Assembly (NCBI RefSeq): GCF_047739745.1
Contig: NZ_JBLLVA010000004.1
Location: 239,852-303,851 of the forward strand
Length of the DNA stretch: 64,000 bases
Direction of reading: 5' to 3'
Origin: Pseudaminobacter sp047739745
GTDB lineage: Bacteria > Pseudomonadota > Alphaproteobacteria > Rhizobiales > Rhizobiaceae
In this document: positions 15,619 through 24,359 of the stretch, piece after piece
How the letters are laid out: every line of letters begins with the position of its first letter
How positions within the stretch are numbered: position 1 is the stretch's first letter
Notes under the pieces: model-generated
Database searches by the model: none
What the model was told of the DNA's origin: nothing
Seen by the model: the letters and a program-made list of their open reading frames with translations, nothing else
Program-made: the position numbers and the translations under genes

Positions 15619-17766
15619 ATGAGTACCGTTCCGCATACCAGTCTTCAATGCCTGGCACTGGTCGCCCGGCATCATGGCATCGACCTCGCCCCCGACCGGC
15701 TCGTGCATGACTATTCAATCGGGGACAAGCCCGTCGGCACAAGGCAATTGCTGCGCATGGCAAAGGATGCAGGTCTGCGCGCCCGCCAGGCAAAGCTGTC
15801 CTGGAAGGCGCTCATGCAGCTTGGGGATGCGTATCCGGTGCTCGCGGAACTGGAGAACGGCAACTGGGTGGTGATTGCCGGCGCGATGGTCAGTGAGAGC
15901 GGCGAAGAGGCGATCCGCGTGCTCGACCCACTGGCGCAACGTCCGGAAGTGCTGATCCTGAGCCAGGTGCAGTTTTCCAGGTGCTGGCGCGGCTCGATCG
16001 TGCTCGTGAAGCGCAACTTCCGCCTTTCCGACGCGGACCAGCCCTTCGGCTTTCGCTGGTTCGTCCCCGAGCTGGTTCGTCAGCGTGGCCTGTTCTCGGA
16101 TGTTGCGGTCGCCGCCTTCGTCCTCTACGCACTGGGCCTGGCGACGCCGATCTTTTTCCAGCTCGTCATCGACAAGGTGCTGGTCCATGAAAGCTACGCG
16201 ACACTTACAGTACTGACCATCGGCATCGCGGTGGCGCTGATCTTCGATGCAGCCTTCACCTTTCTGCGTCGCTACCTTCTGCTCTACGCCACCAACAAGA
16301 TCGACATAAGAGTGGCGACGCGCACCTTCGGCCATCTCCTCAACCTGCCGATCGCGCTGTTCGAGCAGGCATCCGCCGGCGTCCTCGTCAAGCATATGCA
16401 GCAGACCGGCCGCATCCGCGAATTTCTGACCGGACGGCTGTTCCTGACGCTGCTCGACGGCCTGTCGCTGCTGGTGTTCGTGCCGATCCTGCTGCTCTAC
16501 AGCGTCAAACTCACACTGGTGGTGCTCGGCTTCGCCGCGCTTGTCGGCCTGGTCGTCATGATGCTGGTCGGGCCATTCCAGCGGCGCCTGCAGGCGCTCT
16601 ATCAGGCCGAGGGCGAGCGGCAGGCGCTGCTCGTGGAGACCGTGCACGGCATGCCCACGGTCAAATCGCTGGCACTGGAACCGCGCCAGCGCAAGGTCTG
16701 GGACGATCGCTCCGCCCAGTCGATCTCCGTGCGCTTCAGGGTCGAAAAGATTTCGACCGTCGCGCAGTCGCTGACCGGACTGCTTGAGAAGCTGATGAGC
16801 GTCGCGATCATCGCGCTTGGCGCACTCGACGTGTTCAACGGCGCGATGACGATCGGCGCACTGGTCGCCTTCAACATGTTGGCCGGCCGGGTTTCCGGCC
16901 CTCTGGTGCAGATCGTCACCATGATCCACGAATATCAGGAAGTGGCGCTTTCCGTGCGGATGCTCGGCGAGGTGATGAACCAGCGACCCGAGCAATATGG
17001 CCGCGGGCGTGGGCTGAGGCCCGAGCTCAAGGGCCAGATCGAGTTCGACAATGTTTCGTTCCGCTATGGACCGGACGGGCCGCCGGCGCTCGACAATGTC
17101 TCTTTCAATATCCCTGCCGGCTCGGTCTTCGGCATCGTCGGCAAGAGCGGATCGGGCAAGACCACGGTGACGCGGCTGATCCAGGGGCTCTATCCGATCC
17201 AGCAGGGGCTGGTGCGGATGGATGGCTACGACAGCCGCGAGATAGACCTGGTGCATCTGCGCAAGAGCATTGGCGTGGTGCTGCAGGACAGCTTTCTCTT
17301 CCGAGGCACGGTGCGGGACAATATCGCCGCCGCCAGACCGGATGCGACGATCGAGGAAATCGCGGCGGCCGCCCGGCTGGCCGGCGCGGAGGAGTTCATC
17401 GAGCGGCTGCCACGTGGCCTTGAGACGATCCTCGAGGAAAATGCCGCGAACCTTTCGGGCGGGCAGAAGCAGCGGCTGTCGATCGCGCGCGCCCTCATCA
17501 CCGACCCCAAGCTGTTGATTCTGGACGAGGCGACCAGCGCGCTCGATCCTGACAGCGAGGCGATCATCCGGCAGAACCTGCGCCAGATCGCCGCCGGGCG
17601 GACGGTCATCATCGTCTCGCACCGCTTGTCGACGCTGGTCGATGCGGACGCCATACTGGTCATCGAGCGGGGCAAGATCGCCGATATCGGCCGTCACGAC
17701 CAGCTCGTTTCGCGCTGCATGACCTATCGGCATCTCTGGAGCCAACAGACGAGGCAAGTCGCATGA
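15619..17766 (+). CDS. Type I secretion ABC exporter with inactive C39-like domain (HlyB/LapB type)
   Basis: Inner-membrane exporter of 715 residues. The N-terminal C39-like domain (about 1-130) has Thr where active peptidases have the catalytic Cys (TSLQCLALVARHHG) and lacks the catalytic His (NGNWVVI), so it should bind cargo without cutting it, as in HlyB. Six membrane helices (about 150-430) precede an ATPase with Walker A GKSGSGKTT, signature LSGGQKQRLSIARAL, Walker B LLILDEATSALD and switch His SHRLST. It is coupled by an ATGA overlap to the adaptor gene. The outer-membrane TolC partner is not in the window. Confidence 0.9.
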   Translation: MSTVPHTSLQCLALVARHHGIDLAPDRLVHDYSIGDKPVGTRQLLRMAKDAGLRARQAKLSWKALMQLGDAYPVLAELENGNWVVIAGAMVSESGEEAIRVLDPLAQRPEVLILSQVQFSRCWRGSIVLVKRNFRLSDADQPFGFRWFVPELVRQRGLFSDVAVAAFVLYALGLATPIFFQLVIDKVLVHESYATLTVLTIGIAVALIFDAAFTFLRRYLLLYATNKIDIRVATRTFGHLLNLPIALFEQASAGVLVKHMQQTGRIREFLTGRLFLTLLDGLSLLVFVPILLLYSVKLTLVVLGFAALVGLVVMMLVGPFQRRLQALYQAEGERQALLVETVHGMPTVKSLALEPRQRKVWDDRSAQSISVRFRVEKISTVAQSLTGLLEKLMSVAIIALGALDVFNGAMTIGALVAFNMLAGRVSGPLVQIVTMIHEYQEVALSVRMLGEVMNQRPEQYGRGRGLRPELKGQIEFDNVSFRYGPDGPPALDNVSFNIPAGSVFGIVGKSGSGKTTVTRLIQGLYPIQQGLVRMDGYDSREIDLVHLRKSIGVVLQDSFLFRGTVRDNIAAARPDATIEEIAAAARLAGAEEFIERLPRGLETILEENAANLSGGQKQRLSIARALITDPKLLILDEATSALDPDSEAIIRQNLRQIAAGRTVIIVSHRLSTLVDADAILVIERGKIADIGRHDQLVSRCMTYRHLWSQQTRQVA

Positions 17767-19172
17767 GCGCACGCCCGCAAAGAAAGGGCGATACGCGCCC
17801 TGTCCCCGTCCGCAGCCATGGTCGCGAGATCACCTCCACGCGGGCGCTGCCGCCGGTCATCGCGGAGTTCCAGCCGGATGCCGTCGAACTGGAGGAGCGG
17901 GTTCCGCCGAAGATCGCGCGTCTCACTCTCTACGGGGTGACGGCGTTGATTGCCGCGGTCATCGCCTGGGCGTCGCTATCCTCCATCGACGAGATCGTCG
18001 TCGCACCGGGTAGGCTGATAACTACCCAGCCCACCATCATCGTCCAGCCGCTGGAAACGTCGATCATTCGCTCCATCGATGTCGCGAATGGCGACGTCGT
18101 CCATGCCGGCCAAACGCTCGCCACGCTGGATGCGACTTTCAGCCAGTCCGACGTTGACCAGCAGCACGCCAAATTCGCCGCTCTCGACGCACAGGTGAAG
18201 CGCATAGAGGCCGAGCTTGCCGGCGCCGACTACTCCCAGCTTGCCGGCGAGACCGCCGACGAACGGTTGCAAGTGCAGCTCTTTGGCCAGAGACGCGCGT
18301 ACGTCATGGCACAGCTTCAGAATTTCAAGCAGCAGATCGACGGGCAGGCGGCGACGATCGAGGCCAGCAAGGGCCAGGAGGCCATCCTCCTCAACCGTCG
18401 CGAAAATCTGACCGAAATCGAAGCGGCGCGCGAGACGCTTTACAAGCGCCAGGTCGGCTCGCTGCTCAACCTGCTGAGCTCGCGCGACGCGCGTCTCGAC
18501 GTCGACGCCAATCTGGCGCAGTTGCAAGGCAACGCCGCCGTTGCCGAGCATGCGCTCGCCAAGCTCAAAGCCGATCGCCAGGCCTTCATCGAGGACTTTC
18601 GCCGCTCGACGATGGAACAGTTGGTCGAACTCAGAAGCCAGCGCGACACCGTCGGTGAGGAATTGAAGAAGATGGAGTTGCGCCGCGACATGGTGGTCCT
18701 GACCGCCCCGGCCGACGCGGTCGTGCTCGATCTTGCGCAGCGTTCCATCGGCTCGGTGGTGCGTGAGGCCGAGCCGATCGTCACGCTCGTTCCGCTGAAC
18801 GTGCCGCTCGAGGCGGAAGTTTCGATCAATTCTCGCGATATCGGGCGCGTCAATGCGAAAGAGAGCGTGCGGCTCAAATTCGACGCCTACCCGTTCCAGA
18901 AATACGGCACCGCATCGGGCACGATCCGCACGATCAGTCGCGACGCCTTCACTCCCGACCCGCAGGAGAATGCCACCGGTACGGATGCGCTTCCATACTT
19001 CAAGGCGCGTGTTCTGCTTTCCGATACGCTGTTGCACACGCCCGGAGAGCCGGTCCGGCTCCTTCCCGGCATGACGGTAACCGCGGAAATCAAGGTCGGG
19101 CGGCGCACCGTGATTTCCTACTTCCTATACCCGCTTATCCGCGGGCTCGACGACAGCATTCGAGAGCCGTAG
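17763..19172 (+). CDS. Type I secretion membrane-fusion protein (HlyD family)
   Basis: Periplasmic adaptor of 469 residues that joins the ABC exporter to the outer-membrane channel. A cytoplasmic N-terminus of about 55 residues is followed by one membrane helix (about 57-79), a lipoyl-like half motif (PTIIVQPLETSIIRSIDVANGD), a long coiled-coil hairpin (about 115-300), the second lipoyl half (APADAVVLDL) and a beta-barrel domain. The ending, VGRRTVISYFLYPLIRGLDDSIREP, matches the conserved HlyD C-terminus. It is the last gene of the five-gene operon. The 281 bases after it (19173-19453) contain no feature I can name. Confidence 0.92.
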   Translation: MSARPQRKGDTRPVPVRSHGREITSTRALPPVIAEFQPDAVELEERVPPKIARLTLYGVTALIAAVIAWASLSSIDEIVVAPGRLITTQPTIIVQPLETSIIRSIDVANGDVVHAGQTLATLDATFSQSDVDQQHAKFAALDAQVKRIEAELAGADYSQLAGETADERLQVQLFGQRRAYVMAQLQNFKQQIDGQAATIEASKGQEAILLNRRENLTEIEAARETLYKRQVGSLLNLLSSRDARLDVDANLAQLQGNAAVAEHALAKLKADRQAFIEDFRRSTMEQLVELRSQRDTVGEELKKMELRRDMVVLTAPADAVVLDLAQRSIGSVVREAEPIVTLVPLNVPLEAEVSINSRDIGRVNAKESVRLKFDAYPFQKYGTASGTIRTISRDAFTPDPQENATGTDALPYFKARVLLSDTLLHTPGEPVRLLPGMTVTAEIKVGRRTVISYFLYPLIRGLDDSIREP

Positions 19173-19453
19173 CACGGGAACGCCTCAAAGCCTGCCCCTT
19201 TCGGCCCACCGAGACTCCGGCGGCGCCGGGGGCGGTTCATGCCGCCAGCCATGGCCTTCCTACACGTCGCTCGGCTGCGCTGGTCCCCGAAGTAAGTCCG
19301 GGCACTACCCGAACGATACGTGATTTTACCCGTCCGGGCGTTTTCAGCGGCCACAAAATCCTGTCTCGTAGGCAAGATTGTCAGCTCGCCGTGGTGAGGA
19401 GCCAGCCAAAAACGACGAAGTCGGCATGAACCCGGGCAATAGCCCGAGAAAGA

Positions 19454-22159
19454 ATGGGGTGCCGCTTGGAGGAGAGCAGACCAACCAGTTTTCGCGAGGA
19501 CGTGCGGAGCCTGTTGCTCCGGCTCCTGCTGTCCGTCGTCAGTGAGCGCGAGCCCGATATCGCCAAAGTGCTCATCGGCCTGACCGACCTCGAGGCGCTT
19601 CCCAAGGAACGACGCATTCCCGCGCTGCAAGCGGCAGGCATCTGGTTTCAGCTTGCCGCGATAGCCAACGAACTCCTTGCCATGCGAGCCCGCCGCGAAC
19701 TGGAACAGGCCGGCGGGGCCGACGAGGTGATCGGCTCATTTGCCCATGTCGTCGGTGAGATAGCCGCCCGCGGCTATTCGGCTGAAACCGTCCAGGGCGT
19801 TCTGGACAATCTTTGTGTCGGCCCGACCATGACGGCGCATCCGACCGAAGCCAAGCGGGTGACGGTGCTCGAAAGCCATCGCCGCATCTACCGGAAACTC
19901 ACGGAACTCGAGCAGCAGCGCTGGGCGCCGCGCGAGCGCGACCTGCTCATCAGCGACCTCCAGAGCGAGATCGAGCTTTTGTGGATGACGGGCGAGCTGC
20001 GGCTTGAACGGCCCTCCGTCGAGCGCGAGATTGCCTGGGGCCTGCACTTCTTCCGGGAAGTGATTTTCGAGGCGACGCCGCAGCTCTACGAAACGGTCGA
20101 AGGCGCGTTGCGGCGCCATTACCCGGACTACGACCTCAAGGTGCCGTCGTTCATGCGCTACGCCTCATGGATCGGCGGCGACCGCGACGGCAATCCGAAC
20201 GTGACCGCCAATCTCACCGCCACCGCATTGTCGGAATGCCGCAACGCGGTCATCGCCTGGTATGTGAAGCAGGTCCGCAGGCTGATCACGGTCTTCAGCA
20301 TCAGCGCCAATGTCGTCGACATTCCCGAGGAATTCGACGCCGTGCTGCAGGCGGGTCTCGAAAAGAGCGGCTGCGGACCCGAGATCGTCGCGCGCAACCC
20401 AGACGAGCCGCTGCGCCAGCTTGCCGCCGCCATGCTTGCGCGGCTGGAGGCGATGCGGGGCAACAGCGCGGCCGTTCCCTACCCGAAAGCGGATGCTTTC
20501 CGCTCCGACCTGGTGGCGTTGGCCAATGCGCTCGATCGCGTCGGCGGCCGCCGGGTGGCACAGCGTTTCGTGAAGCCGTTGCTCCGGCAGGTCGAGAGCT
20601 TCGGGTTCCGGACCATGGCGCTGGACATTCGGCAGAACTCCACCGTCGTCAATCGGGTGCTGGCCGAGCTCTTCGCCAAGGCCGATCCCGCCCAGCCGAT
20701 CGAGCCCGATACGCCACAATGGGCCGCGCGCATTCGCAGCGCCCTCAATCGTGGCGAGCAGCTCGACGTCGAACGCAGCATGCTGTCGGAAGAGGCCTGC
20801 GAGCTTCTTGACCTGTTCGGCGTCGTACGCGATGCAAGCTCCGGCTCGAACGAGGGCGCGATCGGTGCCTTCGTGCTCAGCATGACACGCTCGCCCGAAG
20901 ACATTCTGGCGGTCTACGTGCTTGCCCAATATTGCGGGCTGGCGACATCGCCCGATGGAAGCGGCACCATCAAGCTCAAGGTCGTGCCGCTGTTCGAAAC
21001 CATCGCCGATCTGCGCGCCGCACCGGACATTCTCGACCAGTTGCTGGCCGTTTCAGTCGTCCGCCGCTCGGTCAGGGATTTCAACAACCGCCAGGAAGTC
21101 ATGCTAGGCTACTCGGATTCCAACAAGGATGGCGGTTTCCTCGCCTCCAACTGGGAACTGAGCAAGGCGCAGAAGCGCATCACCAATCTGGGCCACAAGC
21201 ATAAGACCAGCATCAGCTTCTTCCATGGACGCGGCGGCTCGGTCAGCCGCGGCGGCGCGCCGACCGGTCGGGCGATAGCGGCACAGCCGGCCGGCACGAT
21301 CGGCGGCATCATGCGCGTCACCGAGCAGGGCGAGGTGGTGTCGTCGAAATTCGCCAATCGTGGAACCGGCCTCTACCAGCTCGAAATCCTGGCGGCGAGC
21401 GTGTTTGCCCACACCGTCAAATCACCTGATGAAGTCGAGCTGAAGGACATTCCCGAGTTCAACGAGGCGCTGGAGGCCCTCACGGGCATGTCGCAGGCGT
21501 CCTATTGCGGACTGATCAACGAGCCCGGTTTCATCGACTATTTCAACCAGGCAAGCCCGGTCGAGGAGTTGGCGCTGCTGAAGATCGGCTCCCGTCCGGC
21601 GCGCCGGTTCGGAGCGCGCGACATAGCCGACCTGCGCGCTATCCCCTGGGTGTTCGCGTGGAGCCAGAACCGTCATCTCCTCACCGGATGGTACGGAATA
21701 GGCAGTGCGCTGAATTCGTTCGTTACCGTGCGCGGCGAACAGGGCATCGACCTGCTGCGCCAGATGTTCGAACGCTCGCGCTTCTTCCGGCTGGTCATCG
21801 ACGAGGTCGACAAGACGCTTTACCAAGCCGATATGGAAGTCGGCCAGCTCTATGCTGGACTGGTCCACGATCGCGAAGCCGGCGAGCGCATCTACCGCAA
21901 GATCGCCGCGGAATACGAATTGACCTGCAGGATGATCCGCGAGGTTACCGGCGGAACCGACCTCTCCGAGCGTTTTCCAGCGTTCAAGCGTCATTTTGAC
22001 CGCATCCGGCCGCAGATGGACAGCATTCACCGGCTGCAGGTGCAGCTTCTGCGCGAAGTCCGTGCGCAGGATGCGGCAACCTCGCGTCCGAAGCGGGCGA
22101 TCAACGCGCTTCTGCTTTCGATCAACTGCATATCCGCCGGTCTCGGGTGGACCGGATGA
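19454..22159 (+). CDS. ppc: Phosphoenolpyruvate carboxylase
   Basis: Cytoplasmic enzyme of 901 residues that adds bicarbonate to phosphoenolpyruvate to make oxaloacetate, the carboxylating step of the serine cycle. Signature regions are intact: the catalytic His in TAHPTEAKR, MLGYSDSNKDGG and the phosphate-binding FFHGRGGSVSRGG. The C-terminus ends AINALLLSINCISAGLGWTG, close to the family's conserved NGIAAGLxxTG but with an altered tail (GWTG for RNTG). Start ATG 19454 has AGAAAG just upstream. glyA follows 43 bases later in the same direction, so the two form a C1-assimilation pair. Confidence 0.95.
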   Translation: MGCRLEESRPTSFREDVRSLLLRLLLSVVSEREPDIAKVLIGLTDLEALPKERRIPALQAAGIWFQLAAIANELLAMRARRELEQAGGADEVIGSFAHVVGEIAARGYSAETVQGVLDNLCVGPTMTAHPTEAKRVTVLESHRRIYRKLTELEQQRWAPRERDLLISDLQSEIELLWMTGELRLERPSVEREIAWGLHFFREVIFEATPQLYETVEGALRRHYPDYDLKVPSFMRYASWIGGDRDGNPNVTANLTATALSECRNAVIAWYVKQVRRLITVFSISANVVDIPEEFDAVLQAGLEKSGCGPEIVARNPDEPLRQLAAAMLARLEAMRGNSAAVPYPKADAFRSDLVALANALDRVGGRRVAQRFVKPLLRQVESFGFRTMALDIRQNSTVVNRVLAELFAKADPAQPIEPDTPQWAARIRSALNRGEQLDVERSMLSEEACELLDLFGVVRDASSGSNEGAIGAFVLSMTRSPEDILAVYVLAQYCGLATSPDGSGTIKLKVVPLFETIADLRAAPDILDQLLAVSVVRRSVRDFNNRQEVMLGYSDSNKDGGFLASNWELSKAQKRITNLGHKHKTSISFFHGRGGSVSRGGAPTGRAIAAQPAGTIGGIMRVTEQGEVVSSKFANRGTGLYQLEILAASVFAHTVKSPDEVELKDIPEFNEALEALTGMSQASYCGLINEPGFIDYFNQASPVEELALLKIGSRPARRFGARDIADLRAIPWVFAWSQNRHLLTGWYGIGSALNSFVTVRGEQGIDLLRQMFERSRFFRLVIDEVDKTLYQADMEVGQLYAGLVHDREAGERIYRKIAAEYELTCRMIREVTGGTDLSERFPAFKRHFDRIRPQMDSIHRLQVQLLREVRAQDAATSRPKRAINALLLSINCISAGLGWTG

Positions 22160-22202
22160 AATTATTGGATGGCGTTCGCCAACGCCGAAAAGGAGGAACC
22201 GC

Positions 22203-23507
22203 ATGAACATTCCCGCAAGAGCCGATACCGGCGCCCTCAACCGCTTCTTCCGTACCGGCGTAGCCCAGTCCGACCCGGCCGTCAGTGAGGCGATGAAGCG
22301 CGAACTGACGCGGCAGCGCGACGAGATCGAGCTGATCGCCTCGGAAAACATCGTCTCCAAGGCAGTGCTTGAAGCCCAAGGCTCGGTGCTCACCAACAAA
22401 TATGCCGAAGGCTACCCCGGTCGCCGCTACTATGGCGGCTGCCAGCATGTCGACGAGATCGAGGACCTCGCGCGCGACCGCGCCAAGTCGCTGTTCAACT
22501 GCTCCTTCGTCAATGTCCAGCCGAACTCCGGGAGCCAGGCGAACCAGGCGGTATTCATGGCGCTGATGCAGCCGGGCGATACCTTCATGGGCCTCAACCT
22601 CGCAGCCGGCGGCCACCTTACCCACGGCTCGCCGGTCAACCAGTCGGGCAAGTGGTTCAACATCGTTCCCTACGGCGTCAAGCCAGACGACCACCGCATC
22701 GACCTCGACGAGGTGCGCGATCTGGCGCGCAAGCATCGTCCGAAGGTGATCCTCGCCGGTGGGTCGGCCTATCCGCGTATCATCGATTTCAAGGCGTTTC
22801 GCGAGATCTGCGACGAGGTCGGCGCCAAGCTTTTCGTCGACATGGCCCATTTCGCCGGCCTTGTGGCGGGCGGCGTGCATCCCAATCCGCTCGACCATGC
22901 CCATGTCGTGACCACGACCACGCACAAGACGCTGCGCGGTCCGCGTGGCGGCATGGTGCTCTCCAACGACGAGGAGATCGGCAAGAAGATCAATTCGGCG
23001 GTGTTCCCGGGCCTCCAGGGCGGCCCGCTCATGCATGTGATCGCCGGAAAGGCGGTCGCGTTCGGGGAAGCATTGACGCCCGAATTCAAGCTCTACGCGC
23101 AGAATGTCGTCGCCAATGCCAAGGCGCTGGCCGAAACGCTCGCCGCGGGCGGCGTCGATATCGTGTCCGGTGGAACCGACACGCATGTGATGCTGGTGGA
23201 CCTGCGTCGCAAGGAGCTTACGGGCAAGGCGGTTGAGGCCGCGCTCGGCCGTGCTCACATCACGTGCAACAAGAACGGCATTCCCTTCGATCCGCAGAGC
23301 CCCGCCGTCACATCCGGCATCCGGCTCGGCACGCCGGCTTGCACCACGCGCGGTTTCCTGGCGGAAGAATTCCGCCAGGTCGGGCAACTGACCATGAAGG
23401 TGATCGACGGGCTGGCCGCGAATGGCGAGGCCGGAAACGCAGCCGTCGAAGCAGCCGTCCGCGAAGAGGTCGGCACCCTGGTGAAGCGTTTCCCGATCTA
23501 CGACTAA
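22203..23507 (+). CDS. glyA: Serine hydroxymethyltransferase
   Basis: PLP enzyme of 434 residues that joins glycine with methylene-tetrahydrofolate to give serine, the entry point of C1 units into the serine cycle. The PLP-binding Lys lies in TTTTHKTLRGPRGG. The substrate- and cofactor-site segments ELIASENIVS, GYPGRRYYGGC and QPNSGSQANQAV are complete. ATG 22203 has AAAGGAGGAACC in front. The placement next to ppc and opposite the sga-mcl operon suggests this is the methylotrophy-dedicated copy; the genome may hold another glyA elsewhere. Confidence 0.96.
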   Translation: MNIPARADTGALNRFFRTGVAQSDPAVSEAMKRELTRQRDEIELIASENIVSKAVLEAQGSVLTNKYAEGYPGRRYYGGCQHVDEIEDLARDRAKSLFNCSFVNVQPNSGSQANQAVFMALMQPGDTFMGLNLAAGGHLTHGSPVNQSGKWFNIVPYGVKPDDHRIDLDEVRDLARKHRPKVILAGGSAYPRIIDFKAFREICDEVGAKLFVDMAHFAGLVAGGVHPNPLDHAHVVTTTTHKTLRGPRGGMVLSNDEEIGKKINSAVFPGLQGGPLMHVIAGKAVAFGEALTPEFKLYAQNVVANAKALAETLAAGGVDIVSGGTDTHVMLVDLRRKELTGKAVEAALGRAHITCNKNGIPFDPQSPAVTSGIRLGTPACTTRGFLAEEFRQVGQLTMKVIDGLAANGEAGNAAVEAAVREEVGTLVKRFPIYD

Positions 23508-23511
23508 AGGC

Positions 23512-23531
23512 GCGGGCGGTTTTCTGCCCGC
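23512..23531 (+). terminator. Short hairpin after glyA
   Basis: GCGGGC at 23512-23517 pairs with GCCCGC at 23526-23531 across an eight-base loop containing TTTT, four bases after the glyA stop. No T-run follows, so termination strength is uncertain. Confidence 0.35.
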
Positions 23532-23596
23532 ATCCCGCTTGAACTGCTAATATGATCGTGTCGGGCCTGCCTTGATTTCAAGGTGGGTCCGGTGCG

Positions 23597-24328
23597 ATGC
23601 AGGTTGCTGCGTGGGGGCGGACAAAAGCGAATGAATTCTATATGGATAATCTACGTCGAGGTGTCGGGATTGATACGACCTCAATGAGTGGCGAAACGAA
23701 ACTCAATGTACTGGTAGGGGAACGCAATCCGCTGGTCATCACCGCGCTTCGCGATATGCTTTCGCGCGACGACCGGTTCCAGTTCGCCGAAGGTGTCCAG
23801 AGCGGCGAGGCCTTCATCGAGGCGATTACCAGAACGGAGCCGGCCTTCGATGTCGCGATCCTCGGCTGGGAACTGTTCGACATGGATGCCGGCGAGGTTC
23901 TATCCGAGCTTCAGCGGCGGCGTCTCAACGTCAGGGTCGTCATCTTCTCCAACGACCATGATGTCGGCATCCTCAAGCAATGCGTTCGCCTCGGCGCGCA
24001 AGGGTTCTGTTATCAAGTCGATGATCCCTGCATCCTGTTCGACACCCTGCTGGCGGTGGCGCACGGCCGCATGTGCATCCCCTTTATCGATGTCTCCAAG
24101 ATAAATGAAACGCCGCTCTCCAAACTGACGACGCGCGAGCGTGAGCTTCTGGCGGCGCTGGCCGACGGCTGGACCAATCTGCAGATCGCGACCCGGACGG
24201 GAATATCGGAGAACACGGTCAAGTATCACCTGAAGAATCTCTACGACAAGCTCGACGTGCGCAATCGCGCCATGGCGGTCGCGCTCTATGCGAGCGAGAA
24301 GAAGCGCGGCGCGCAGCCGAACTCGTAA
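23597..24328 (+). CDS. LuxR/NarL-type regulator with degenerate receiver
   Basis: Regulator of up to 243 residues. The C-terminal LuxR helix-turn-helix is intact (LTTRERELLAALADGWTNLQIATRTGISENTVKYHLKNLYDKL). The N-terminal receiver-like domain has lost its chemistry: the acidic pair reads ER (VLVGERNP), the phospho-Asp position is Gly/Trp (DVAILGWEL) and the conserved Lys is Gln (CYQVDD). It should therefore respond to something other than phosphorylation, or be constitutive. GTG/ATG choice is unclear: 23597 has AAGGTGGG upstream, while ATG 23684 would start close to the domain. It lies between glyA and gck at the end of the serine-cycle genes and may control them. Confidence 0.8.
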   Translation: MQVAAWGRTKANEFYMDNLRRGVGIDTTSMSGETKLNVLVGERNPLVITALRDMLSRDDRFQFAEGVQSGEAFIEAITRTEPAFDVAILGWELFDMDAGEVLSELQRRRLNVRVVIFSNDHDVGILKQCVRLGAQGFCYQVDDPCILFDTLLAVAHGRMCIPFIDVSKINETPLSKLTTRERELLAALADGWTNLQIATRTGISENTVKYHLKNLYDKLDVRNRAMAVALYASEKKRGAQPNS

Positions 24329-24359
24329 GATTCAGAGGGCGAGGCGCCCCATCCTCCAT

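Noticed and set aside
15715..17772. 685-codon minus-strand frame
   Set aside because: Antisense shadow of the secretion ABC exporter; the + strand frame has all ABC motifs and the operon context.
19173..19453. Hidden gene or small RNA between the secretion operon and ppc
   Set aside because: No frame with a ribosome site, no intrinsic terminator and no stable paired structure stood out.
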